The notes beneath the pieces were generated by a model, which saw only the letters and a list, made by a program, of their open reading frames with translations, searched no databases and was not told where the DNA came from. From Actinobacteria bacterium OV320 (GTDB lineage: Bacteria > Actinomycetota > Actinomycetes > Streptomycetales > Streptomycetaceae), in NCBI GenBank assembly GCA_001298545.1, contig LJCX01000029.1:1-64000 (forward strand): a stretch of DNA of 64,000 nucleotides. The letters run 5' to 3'. The position numbers were made by a program, and so were the translations under genes. Every line of letters starts with the position of its first letter. Position 1 is the first letter of the stretch. Of this stretch, positions 56,332 through 64,000 are shown piece by piece.

Positions 56332-56411
56332 CGGCCGCCGAGTGGCCGTGTTCGGGCGTGAGATCTGGCATCCCCTCTTTGCGAGTTGCCTCCGGCACGT
56401 ATCGTGAGTGC

Positions 56412-56439
56412 TTGCGGACCGTACGCATCCAGCTATACG
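56412..56439 (+). promoter_or_regulatory. Candidate promoter of the pseudokinase gene
   Basis: TTGCGG (56412-56417) and TATACG (56434-56439) with a 16-base spacer, 69 bases before the GTG start. It suggests the pseudokinase gene has its own promoter in addition to any readthrough. Confidence 0.4.
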
Positions 56440-56507
56440 GCCGGATACGGCTGTAACGGCACGCAACGCGAACGGAATTGACCGACCGGGCGGCCGGGGG
56501 AGGCAAC

Positions 56508-59255
56508 GTGGACGACTACGCGGGTCGAGTACTCGTCGACCGCTACCGCCTGCCGTTGCCGCCCTCCGACGAGTACGAACTCACCGAGACACGCGCCTTC
56601 GACACCTACAGCGGGCAGGAAGTCCTGGTCCGCCAGGTGCCGTTGCCGGAGGTCGTCGAGGCCGAGGTGCTCGACGCGGAGGGGCTGCCCGAGGGCTTCA
56701 CGGCGCGCGAACGCGGGGCACGGGGGCCGAGGCCACGGGGCGTGGGCGTGGGCGAGGGGACGCGACGGCCCGCCGACCCCGTCGTCCGGCGTGCCATGGA
56801 GGCGGCGCAGGCCACGGCGAGTATTCCCGACCATCCGCGGCTCGACCAGGTCTTCGACGTGTTCGCCGAGGGCGGCTCGCTGTGGATAGTGAGTGAACTG
56901 GTGGCCGCACGGCCGCTGTCGGCACTGCTCGCCGAGAAGCCCCTGACGCCGTACCGCGCGGCCGAGGTCGCCGCCGACGTACTGATGGCACTGCGGGTGC
57001 TGCACGCTCACGGCTGGGTGCACCGGAACATCACCGCGCGCACGGTCCTCGTCTGCGACGACGGGCGGGTCATGCTGACCGGCCTGGCGGTCGGCGCGGC
57101 GGAGGAGGCGCTGTGCGGGTACGACCCGGTGCCGGCGCCGGACGCGGCGGAGCGTGAGCGGGCCGCCGCGGCCCGGGGGAACGGGGACGCGGGCGGCCAC
57201 GGCGGGAGCGTCGCCGGGCCCCGGACTTCCGCGCCTGAGCCCCGACAGGGAGGACAGGACGGGCCGGGCGCTCTCGGCGGCCCGGGTGGCCCCGCCGGTT
57301 CCGGTGGCTCGGGCGGTTCCGGTGGCTTCGGTGGTTTCGCCGGGTCCGTCGGGTCCGTCGGGGTCGGCCCCGGTGGGGGTGGGCTCGGTGCCGGTGCGGT
57401 CGATCCCGAGGCCGCTCGGCGGGCCGCCATAGAGGCGCGGGCGTCCGGCGCGTTGCCGGTGCCGGCGGGTGAGCCGTCCGGTGGCGGCGGGGCGTCCGGG
57501 GCGGTGGCCCGCAGGGCGCCCGTGGAGACCGGTGGAGACATCCGGGCCGCGCGTGCCGGGGCGATCGCCGCGTACCGCGCGGGAGCGCGGGCGGCGGCCC
57601 GGGTGCAGGAGGCCCAGGAGGCGCAGCAGAACGGACGTGCGGCCCTGCCCGGCGCCCGTACCCCGGGCGACGACGGCCACGGGACCCCGGCAGGCAATCC
57701 CCCCGGGCAGATCGCCGACCCCTACGGCGTCTCGGGCGCGCCCGTGCCCGGCCCCGCCGGGTACGGCCAGGGCCGGCCCGCTCATCTCCACACCGCCGGT
57801 CCAGCTCCCGGTGCCGGCGGCGCACCGTATGCCGCCCCTCCGGCGTCGCACCACCCTTCGCTCACGCCCGTCCCCGGTGCTCAGGTGCCCGCACAGGGCC
57901 AGGGGCCGGCGGGCGAGGTGCGGGGCGGGGCCCGGTGGGACGAGCTGGTGGCCGGGACGCCCGGGAGCGTGCCCCGGCGCGGGCCCGCCACCGCGTTGGC
58001 CGCCGAGCGAGCACGTCAGGCGCGGATGGCCGTGGTCGGTCCGGTCACCGAACGCTGGGCGCCCGAGCAGGCCGGGCCGGTGCACGAGAACTGGCAGCTG
58101 GCCGCGCCGATCGGTCCCGCGACCGACCTGTGGGCGCTGGGCGCGCTGCTCTTCCGGGCCGTACAGGGGCATGCGCCCTACCCGGAGGAGTCGACGGCCG
58201 AGCTGGTGCAGATGGTGTGCGCGGAGCCGCCGGCCTTCGCGGAGGAGTGCGGACCGCTCAGGCCGGTCGTGGAGTCGCTGCTGCGCCAGGACCCGACCGA
58301 GCGCCTCGGCTTCGAGGAACTGCGGGGCTGGCTGCGTTCGCTGGTGCGGTCCGCGCCGGAGCCGGAGGCGGGCACGTACGTCGTCGCCGCGCCGCCGACC
58401 GATCCGCGCCGGCTGCCGATCGTCCGCCGCCGGGGCGAACTGGTGCGCAGACGCCGTGCCGGTCTGCCCGCCACTCACGGGCGGCACAAACGCGGCCGGC
58501 CGGAGGCGAGCGGTTCGCCCCGCAGCCTGGGCCGCACCCTGCTGGTGCTGATCCTGCTCCTGCTGGCCGGGGCGATCGCGTACGCCCTGATGTTCATGCC
58601 CAAGGCGGACGAGGAGGGCGCGGCCGGGACGGACGGCTCCCAGCGGACCGGGGCCACCGGAGCACCGGGCGGCCAGGCTCCCGAGGCGAGCAGCGAACCC
58701 AGGCCCGACCAGACCTCGCCGGGCACCGGCGCCTCCCCGTCCTCCGCGTCCTCGGGGGCGGAGGCCACCCAGACGCAGACCGGTGGGTCCGGGACACAGG
58801 CCGCCGCCGGGTTCACCGTCCGCGCGGACGACGCCGGCTTCCGGGTCGCCGTGGCCAACGGCTGGGACCGCACCCCGAAGAACGGGCGCGGCCAGGTCGT
58901 GTACACGCACGGCGACTTCGAGCTGATCGTCGTACCCGGCCGCGACAGCGCGGCCTCGAACGGCAGCGATCCGATGGTCTACCAGCGGGAGAAGGAGAGC
59001 GAGCTCCAGCCGTACCGTGACTCCAGCTGGGCGACGGCCTCCGGGCTGCGCACGACGACGGTGGGCGCTCGGACCATGGCCGAGGGGCAGTTCACCTGGA
59101 CCGGCGGCGACGGACGGGCGCTGTACGTCCGCAATGTCGCGATCCTCATCTCGGGGCGGTACCACATCGTGCAGGTCAGGGGCCCGGAGGCCGAACGGGA
59201 CGAGGTCACCAGGCTGTTCGAGCAGGCGTCGGCCACCTACCAGTACACCGGCTGA
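56508..59255 (+). CDS. Transmembrane pseudokinase (degenerate Ser/Thr kinase)
   Basis: The 915-residue protein follows the kinase fold but lacks catalytic residues. The ATP Lys is Arg42 (EVLVRQV), the glycine loop is absent (LPLPPSDEYELTET), HRD is HRN (172-174), and DFG is TGL (191-193). After this the domain is split by an insertion of about 300 residues rich in Gly, Pro and Ala; the C-lobe resumes near 520 (PATDLWALGALLFRAVQG). A transmembrane helix (677-698) and an extracytoplasmic domain related to that of the neighbouring kinases follow. GTG 56508 has GGGGGAGG upstream. It may scaffold or regulate the other kinases; this is inference. Confidence 0.9.
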   Translation: MDDYAGRVLVDRYRLPLPPSDEYELTETRAFDTYSGQEVLVRQVPLPEVVEAEVLDAEGLPEGFTARERGARGPRPRGVGVGEGTRRPADPVVRRAMEAAQATASIPDHPRLDQVFDVFAEGGSLWIVSELVAARPLSALLAEKPLTPYRAAEVAADVLMALRVLHAHGWVHRNITARTVLVCDDGRVMLTGLAVGAAEEALCGYDPVPAPDAAERERAAAARGNGDAGGHGGSVAGPRTSAPEPRQGGQDGPGALGGPGGPAGSGGSGGSGGFGGFAGSVGSVGVGPGGGGLGAGAVDPEAARRAAIEARASGALPVPAGEPSGGGGASGAVARRAPVETGGDIRAARAGAIAAYRAGARAAARVQEAQEAQQNGRAALPGARTPGDDGHGTPAGNPPGQIADPYGVSGAPVPGPAGYGQGRPAHLHTAGPAPGAGGAPYAAPPASHHPSLTPVPGAQVPAQGQGPAGEVRGGARWDELVAGTPGSVPRRGPATALAAERARQARMAVVGPVTERWAPEQAGPVHENWQLAAPIGPATDLWALGALLFRAVQGHAPYPEESTAELVQMVCAEPPAFAEECGPLRPVVESLLRQDPTERLGFEELRGWLRSLVRSAPEPEAGTYVVAAPPTDPRRLPIVRRRGELVRRRRAGLPATHGRHKRGRPEASGSPRSLGRTLLVLILLLLAGAIAYALMFMPKADEEGAAGTDGSQRTGATGAPGGQAPEASSEPRPDQTSPGTGASPSSASSGAEATQTQTGGSGTQAAAGFTVRADDAGFRVAVANGWDRTPKNGRGQVVYTHGDFELIVVPGRDSAASNGSDPMVYQREKESELQPYRDSSWATASGLRTTTVGARTMAEGQFTWTGGDGRALYVRNVAILISGRYHIVQVRGPEAERDEVTRLFEQASATYQYTG

Positions 59256-59404
59256 GCGACCACCCGGTCCCGCCCGGTTCCGTTCGGTTCCCCGCCGGCC
59301 GGGGAAGCGACAACCGTCACAGTGCTGTCACCTTGGCACCCTGCCGGTTCCCCGGAAGGTGCCCGGTCCTTAGGCTTGCGCTGTCAAGAGCATTGCGGGG
59401 CAAC

Positions 59405-61111
59405 GTGAATCAGATGCAGGGCCTGCTCCTGGCGGGTCGCTACCGGCTCGCCGACGCCATCGGGAGCGGCGGTATGGGCCGGGTGTGGCGTGCGCACGAC
59501 GAGCTGCTCCACCGGGCCGTCGCCATCAAGGAGTTGACGGCGGCGCTCTATGTCGCGGAGGGCGACCAGGCCGTCCTGCTGGCGCGGACCAGGGCGGAGG
59601 CCCGCGCGGCGGCGCGGATCAACCACTCCGCCGTGGTCACCGTGCACGACGTGCTCGAGCACGACGGCCGGCCGTGGATCGTGATGGAACTGGTCGAGGG
59701 CCGCTCGCTGGCCGACGCCGTCAAGGAGGACGGGCGGGTCGAGCCCACCGAGGCGGCCCGGATCGGTCTGTGGGTGCTGCGCGCCCTGCGCGCCGCGCAC
59801 TCCGCCGGCGTCCTGCACCGTGACGTCAAGCCCGGCAACGTGCTGCTCTCGCACGACGGCCGCGTCCTCCTCACCGACTTCGGCATCGCCCAGATCGAGG
59901 GCGACAGCACCATCACCCGGACCGGGGAGGTGGTCGGCTCGGTCGACTACCTGGCCCCCGAGCGGGTGCGCGGCCAGGACCCCGGCCCGTCCTCCGACCT
60001 GTGGGCGCTGGGCGCGACGCTGTACACGGCGGTCGAGGGGCGGTCGCCGTTCCGGCGCACCTCGCCGCTGACCACGCTTCAGGCCGTCGTCGAGGAGGAG
60101 GCCGCCGACCCCCGGTACGCCGGCCCGCTCGGCCCGGTCATCACCGCCCTGCTGCGCAAGGACCCGGCCACCCGTCCCGACACCGCCGAGACCGAGCAGC
60201 TCCTCGCGGAGGCGGCCGAGGGCCGGCGCCCCAGCGGGGCACAGGCGTACGTGCCGACGCAGTACGGGGGGCCCGACCGCACCGCCGGGGGGCATCCCTC
60301 CGGGGCGCACCCGCTGTCCCACCCGACGGCCGGCACCGCTTACGTTCCGGTGGCGCCGGAGGCGGCGACGCCCGTTCCCGGTCACCCCGCGACCTCCGCG
60401 ACCGCCGTGGGGCCGACGGACATCGGCCCGGGCCCGGACACCCGGCAGTCCCGGCCGCCTCGGCGCCGTCGTCGTGTGCTGGCGCTGGTGGTCGTCCTCG
60501 CCGCGCTGGTCGGCGGGGGTACGGCCGTGGCGTGGCAGAAGTGGGACGAGGGGCGGCAGGGCACCGGCGGGTCCGCGTCGGCGTCCACCTCGCCGAGCCC
60601 GAGCGCCCCCACCGGGACGAGCACCCCCGGCGAGCAGGGCGCCGACTCCTGGAAGGAGATCAACGACCCGCTGGGCTTCGGGCTCTCGCTCCCCAAGGGC
60701 TGGGAGCGGGACGTGTACCAGGACGACGGCGACCTCAAGCAGATCGACTACACGCCCGACGGCGGCGAGCACTTCATCCGTATCGCCCTCGACAGGTCCC
60801 CCGACTTCAGCGACCCGTACGCGCACCAGATCGACCTCGAACAGCAGCTCGAGCGGCTGGTCGCCTACAACCGGGTCACCCTGGAGAAGAACGTCTACCG
60901 GGACCGGGAGGGCTCCGAGTGGGAGTACACCTGGACCGCGCTGGCGAAGGACACGGAGTTCCCCGGGCCGCGCCGCGCGATCGAGGAGACGTACGTGTCC
61001 CGCGACGGCACCGAGTACGCGATCTACATGTCCTCGCCCGCCGAGGACTGGACCGAGGCGGCCAAGCAGTTCAAAACCGTACTGCAGAGCTGGCGGGAGC
61101 CGACTTCGTAG
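59405..61111 (+). CDS. Receptor-like Ser/Thr protein kinase C
   Basis: The 568-residue protein has all kinase motifs: GSGGMGRV (20-27), Lys42 in VAIKEL, HRDVKPGN with Asp140, TDFGIAQ and DYLAPERVRG. A short Pro/Thr linker, a transmembrane helix (about 358-376) and an extracytoplasmic domain (FGLSLPKGWERDVYQ to TVLQSWREP) follow. The extracytoplasmic domain shares the W-E-Y/F-T-W block with its neighbours. The start is GTG 59405; ATG 59414 (MQGLLLAGRY) is possible. An inverted repeat GGCACC/GGTGCC at 59335-59362 lies upstream and could end the previous gene. Confidence 0.93.
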   Translation: MNQMQGLLLAGRYRLADAIGSGGMGRVWRAHDELLHRAVAIKELTAALYVAEGDQAVLLARTRAEARAAARINHSAVVTVHDVLEHDGRPWIVMELVEGRSLADAVKEDGRVEPTEAARIGLWVLRALRAAHSAGVLHRDVKPGNVLLSHDGRVLLTDFGIAQIEGDSTITRTGEVVGSVDYLAPERVRGQDPGPSSDLWALGATLYTAVEGRSPFRRTSPLTTLQAVVEEEAADPRYAGPLGPVITALLRKDPATRPDTAETEQLLAEAAEGRRPSGAQAYVPTQYGGPDRTAGGHPSGAHPLSHPTAGTAYVPVAPEAATPVPGHPATSATAVGPTDIGPGPDTRQSRPPRRRRRVLALVVVLAALVGGGTAVAWQKWDEGRQGTGGSASASTSPSPSAPTGTSTPGEQGADSWKEINDPLGFGLSLPKGWERDVYQDDGDLKQIDYTPDGGEHFIRIALDRSPDFSDPYAHQIDLEQQLERLVAYNRVTLEKNVYRDREGSEWEYTWTALAKDTEFPGPRRAIEETYVSRDGTEYAIYMSSPAEDWTEAAKQFKTVLQSWREPTS

Positions 61112-61183
61112 AGTTCCGCCCGTCCCGGTAGTTGGCCGGACGGCGCCCCGGAGGCGTGACGTCCGGTGGGGCATGATGAGCCC

Positions 61184-62842
61184 ATGGGGACAGAGGGGGG
61201 CGGGGACGCCGTACGGGTCATCGCGGGCCGTTACCGGCTGGACGCGAGACTCGGGCGCGGAGGCATGGGGGTCGTGTGGGGCGCCACCGACCAGCTGCTC
61301 GGACGGCGTGTCGCCGTCAAGGAGCTGACCCAGGACGACACGCTCTCCGACGAGGAGGCGCGTGGCCGCCGTGACCGGACACTGCGCGAGGCCCGCGCGG
61401 TGGCCCAGCTGAGCCACCCGCACATCATCGTCGTGCACGATGTCGTCGAGGACGGCGAACGCCCGTACATCGTCATGGAGTTGATCGACGGCGGCTCGCT
61501 CGCCGACCGGATCGCCGCACGGGGACCGATCGAGCCCGCCGAGGCGGCCCGGATCGGCATCGCGCTGCTCGGGGCCCTGCGCGCCGCGCACGCGGCCGGG
61601 GTCCTGCACCGGGACATCAAGCCCGCCAACGTCCTGCTCGAAGGCGACAGCGACCGAGTCGTCCTCACCGACTTCGGTATCGCGCAGGTCGCGGGCGCCA
61701 CCACGCTCACCGAGACCGGGTCGTTCGTCGGCTCGCCCGAGTACACCGCGCCGGAGCGGATGTCCGGGGCGCGGACCGGCGCGGAAGCCGACCTGTGGTC
61801 GCTGGGCGCGCTGCTGTGCACGGCGCTGAGCGGCGAGTCCCCCTTCCGTCGCGACTCGTTGGGCGGCATCCTGCACGCCGTCGTGTTCGCCGAGATCCGG
61901 ACGCCCGCGCAGGCCGAGCCGCTGCTGCCCGTCGTCCGGGGGCTGCTGGAACGCGATCCGGACCGGCGGCTGACGGCCGAGGAGGCGGAGCGGCTGCTGC
62001 GCGCCTATCTGGACACCGGGCGTACCCCGACGCCGGTGTCGTCGAGGTACACGCCGACCCAGGCGGACCTGCCCCGGCCGCGGTGGGAGGCACCGGCCCG
62101 GGAGCGCTCCACGCGGGGCGTGCTCGTGGCCGCGCTGCTGGTCGCCGCGATGGCGGGGGCGGGGGTGTCGGCGGCGGCGCTGCTGCTGAACGGCGACGGC
62201 GACGGCGGGCGCACGCCCACGAGTTCGGCGCCGGGGTCCTCGGCGAGCGGCTCGACGAGCCCCACGCCCACCGGGGCCTCCTCGGCCACCCGTTCCCCCT
62301 CCGGCGCCACCACGTCCTCCCGGCCCTCGGGGCCCGCCGCGTCCGCCACGGGGGGCTCCGCCTCCCCCGCCTCGGACGACCGTCCCGGTACGCCCACCGC
62401 CCCCTCCGGCTACCGCGTGGCGGTGGATCCCGCCGGGTTCTCGCTCGCCGTGCCGGAGGACTTCACCCGCGTACCGCAGGGCGAGCGGGTCTTCTACATG
62501 TCCCCCGGGCAGGTCTTCCGGCTCGGCGTCAAGGTCGCCGCCGCACCGCCCGGCGGCCCGCTCGCCGTGATGGAGTCGGCCGCCGCCGAGGGCCCGGACA
62601 CCAACCCGGGTTACCACGACGGCCGGGTCACCGAGACCGGTCACGGCGGGCACCCCGCCGCCCTCTGGGAGTTCACCTGGAACGGCTTCAGCGCGGCGGA
62701 GGGGCCCCGGCACACGTACGACCTGTGCTGGGAGGAGGGCGGGCTGCTGTACGACGTGTGGGTGTCGGCGCCGGTCGGGAAGGTGCGGGAGGCGCGGGAG
62801 TACTTCGACGTCGCGGTGGACACCTTCGCCGTATCGACCTAA
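61184..62842 (+). CDS. Receptor-like Ser/Thr protein kinase D
   Basis: The 552-residue protein has GRGGMGVV (24-31), Lys46 in VAVKEL, HRDIKPAN with Asp144, TDFGIAQ and EYTAPERMSG. The transmembrane helix lies at about 312-333. The outside domain (FSLAVPEDFTRVPQGE to AVDTFAVST) ends the protein and contains the shared LWEFTWN block. CATGATG just upstream and no Shine-Dalgarno sequence before ATG 61184 suggest a leaderless mRNA. It is separated from kinase C by 72 bases. Confidence 0.93.
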   Translation: MGTEGGGDAVRVIAGRYRLDARLGRGGMGVVWGATDQLLGRRVAVKELTQDDTLSDEEARGRRDRTLREARAVAQLSHPHIIVVHDVVEDGERPYIVMELIDGGSLADRIAARGPIEPAEAARIGIALLGALRAAHAAGVLHRDIKPANVLLEGDSDRVVLTDFGIAQVAGATTLTETGSFVGSPEYTAPERMSGARTGAEADLWSLGALLCTALSGESPFRRDSLGGILHAVVFAEIRTPAQAEPLLPVVRGLLERDPDRRLTAEEAERLLRAYLDTGRTPTPVSSRYTPTQADLPRPRWEAPARERSTRGVLVAALLVAAMAGAGVSAAALLLNGDGDGGRTPTSSAPGSSASGSTSPTPTGASSATRSPSGATTSSRPSGPAASATGGSASPASDDRPGTPTAPSGYRVAVDPAGFSLAVPEDFTRVPQGERVFYMSPGQVFRLGVKVAAAPPGGPLAVMESAAAEGPDTNPGYHDGRVTETGHGGHPAALWEFTWNGFSAAEGPRHTYDLCWEEGGLLYDVWVSAPVGKVREAREYFDVAVDTFAVST

Positions 62843-62934
62843 ACGGGAGATAAGGAACGTTGCGCGTCACGGGTCTGTGACCGGTGGGGGCCGCCGGTGG
62901 ATACCGGCCTGCCTGGCGCGATATGGATGGACCC

Positions 62935-64000
62935 ATGAGTTTCGACGGGGGCGCCGGCCACGAGGCCGACGAGACGACGAGTTTTGTTCTGCAACCGCCC
63001 AGGCCGGCACCGCAGCAGCAGGCGGCGGTGCCTGTCCAGGTCGCCGCGCCGCAGGAGCCGGGCGTCGGGCGGCTCATCGCGGGACGCTACCGGCTGCTCG
63101 CCAAGCTCGGGCACGGCGGCATGGGCACGGTGTGGCGCGCCAAGGACGAGACGGTGGACCGCGAGGTCGCCGTCAAGGAACCCCGTGTGCCGGACCACCT
63201 TCCCGAACGTGAACAGGCCAACGCGTTCGAGCGGATGCGCCGCGAGGCGCGGGCCGCGGCCCGGCTGGACCATCCGGCCGTGGTGAACGTGCACGACGTG
63301 GCGGTCGTCGACGGCCGGCCGTGGATCGTGATGGAGCTGGTCCACGGGCGCTCGCTCGGCGACGCCCTCCAGGAGGGCACGCTCGGCGCGCGCGAGGCGG
63401 CCAGGGTCGGCCTGGAGGTGCTCGGCGCGCTGGAGGCCGCGCACGCGGCGGGCATCCTGCACCGGGACGTGAAGCCGGACAACATCCTCCTCGGCAACCA
63501 CGACCGGATCGTCCTCACGGACTTCGGCATCGCCCAGATCGAGGGCGAGACCAACCTGACCGACACCGGCGGCTTCGTCGGCTCGCCCGAGTACATCGCC
63601 CCCGAGCGGGTGCTGGGCCAGCGCCCCGGTCCGGCCTGCGACCTGTGGTCCCTGGGCGTGGTGCTGTACGCGGCGACGGAGGGCGTCTCGCCGTTCCGCC
63701 GCAGCAACACCCCGGCCACGCTCCAGTCCGTCCTCAACGCGGTGCCCGCGCCGCCCGCCGCCGCCCAGGGCCCGCTCGCCGAGGCCGTCAACGGTCTGCT
63801 GGAGAAGGATCCGGCGCGCCGCCCGGCCGCCGCACGGGTGCGGGCCCTGCTGGAGGCCGCCGCCGAGCCGCCCGCCCCCCAGGCCACCCAGGTCGTACGG
63901 CAGGTGGAAGTCCCGCGCGCCCGGCGCCGGTTCGGCCGCGCGGTGTGGACCGGGCTCGGCGCGGCGGTCGTCGCGGCGGCGGTGGCGGCGTACCTGGTGG
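62935..64000 (+). CDS. Receptor-like Ser/Thr protein kinase E (3' truncated by window end)
   Basis: The frame opens at ATG 62935 (MSFDGGAGHEADETTSFVLQ) and runs off the window, showing 355 codons. Unlike the others it has a 47-residue Gln/Pro-rich N-terminal extension before the kinase domain. Motifs are GHGGMGTV (59-66), Lys81 in VAVKEP, HRDVKPDN with Asp178, TDFGIAQ and EYIAPERVLG. The visible end (VWTGLGAAVVAAAVAAYLV) is the start of a transmembrane helix, so an outside domain likely follows. TATGGAT close upstream suggests a leaderless transcript. It may be active as a kinase. Confidence 0.92.
   Translation, partial: MSFDGGAGHEADETTSFVLQPPRPAPQQQAAVPVQVAAPQEPGVGRLIAGRYRLLAKLGHGGMGTVWRAKDETVDREVAVKEPRVPDHLPEREQANAFERMRREARAAARLDHPAVVNVHDVAVVDGRPWIVMELVHGRSLGDALQEGTLGAREAARVGLEVLGALEAAHAAGILHRDVKPDNILLGNHDRIVLTDFGIAQIEGETNLTDTGGFVGSPEYIAPERVLGQRPGPACDLWSLGVVLYAATEGVSPFRRSNTPATLQSVLNAVPAPPAAAQGPLAEAVNGLLEKDPARRPAAARVRALLEAAAEPPAPQATQVVRQVEVPRARRRFGRAVWTGLGAAVVAAAVAAYLV

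Overview
This window is core chromosomal DNA from a streptomycete. It is very GC-rich with strong third-position G/C bias, GTG and TTG starts are common, several genes look leaderless, and it carries genes characteristic of Streptomyces (whiD, bldM, a ShbA-type sigma factor, HspR-free CIRCE-controlled groESL1, tandem Ser/Thr kinases). From memory, the gene order closely follows the S. coelicolor chromosome from rpoA (about SCO4729) to the kinase cluster (about SCO4775-4779). The species cannot be fixed from the sequence alone. No tRNA, rRNA, prophage, insertion sequence or CRISPR array was seen.

Layout. 1-4.4 kb: end of the alpha operon (rpoA 3' end, rplQ), truA, a membrane protein, and the rplM-rpsI operon with its own promoter. 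4.6-19.3 kb: cell-wall and cofactor genes (glmM, coaA, glmS, acpS, NAD(P)HX repair enzyme, an L,D-transpeptidase-like protein, alr), an alpha/beta hydrolase and tsaE. 19.3-23.3 kb: a 56-codon gene behind a perfect palindrome, then a translationally coupled tsaB-rimI-tsaD run with two small genes. 23.4-28.5 kb: xylan utilisation, with a GH3 beta-xylosidase-like enzyme, a divergent LacI regulator and a secreted GH10-CBM2 xylanase sharing CGAA-N3-TTCG operator-like sites. 28.5-36.9 kb: envelope and signalling genes (LCP protein, DGPF protein plus ECF42-type sigma factor, cell-wall-binding secreted protein, THUMP-like methyltransferase, two coupled lipoprotein polysaccharide deacetylases). 37.1-39.4 kb: groES-groEL1 with two CIRCE operators. 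39.4-43.2 kb: accessory metabolic genes. 43.3-48.6 kb: developmental and nucleotide genes (whiD, divergent bldM with a BldN-type promoter, shbA, guaB with a SigR-type promoter, guaB3). 49.2-53.8 kb: an aberrant nucleotide-sugar dehydrogenase, glpD and a serine hydrolase. 54.1-64.0 kb: five consecutive receptor-like Ser/Thr kinase genes, one of them a clear pseudokinase, the last cut by the window end.

The genes form functional groups: hexosamine supply (glmM, glmS) and D-alanine (alr) feed peptidoglycan; TsaB, TsaD and TsaE make the t6A tRNA modification; the xylanase and xylosidase form a small regulon; whiD, bldM and shbA link sporulation to principal sigma-factor supply. The most unusual material is the kinase cluster with its shared extracytoplasmic domain and pseudokinase member, the Cys-to-Ser dehydrogenase, a pair of structured 101-bp tandem repeats at 49.0 kb, the palindrome-controlled 56-codon gene, and a recurring set of minisatellites and dispersed repeats in intergenic gaps, most of them 3' of genes.
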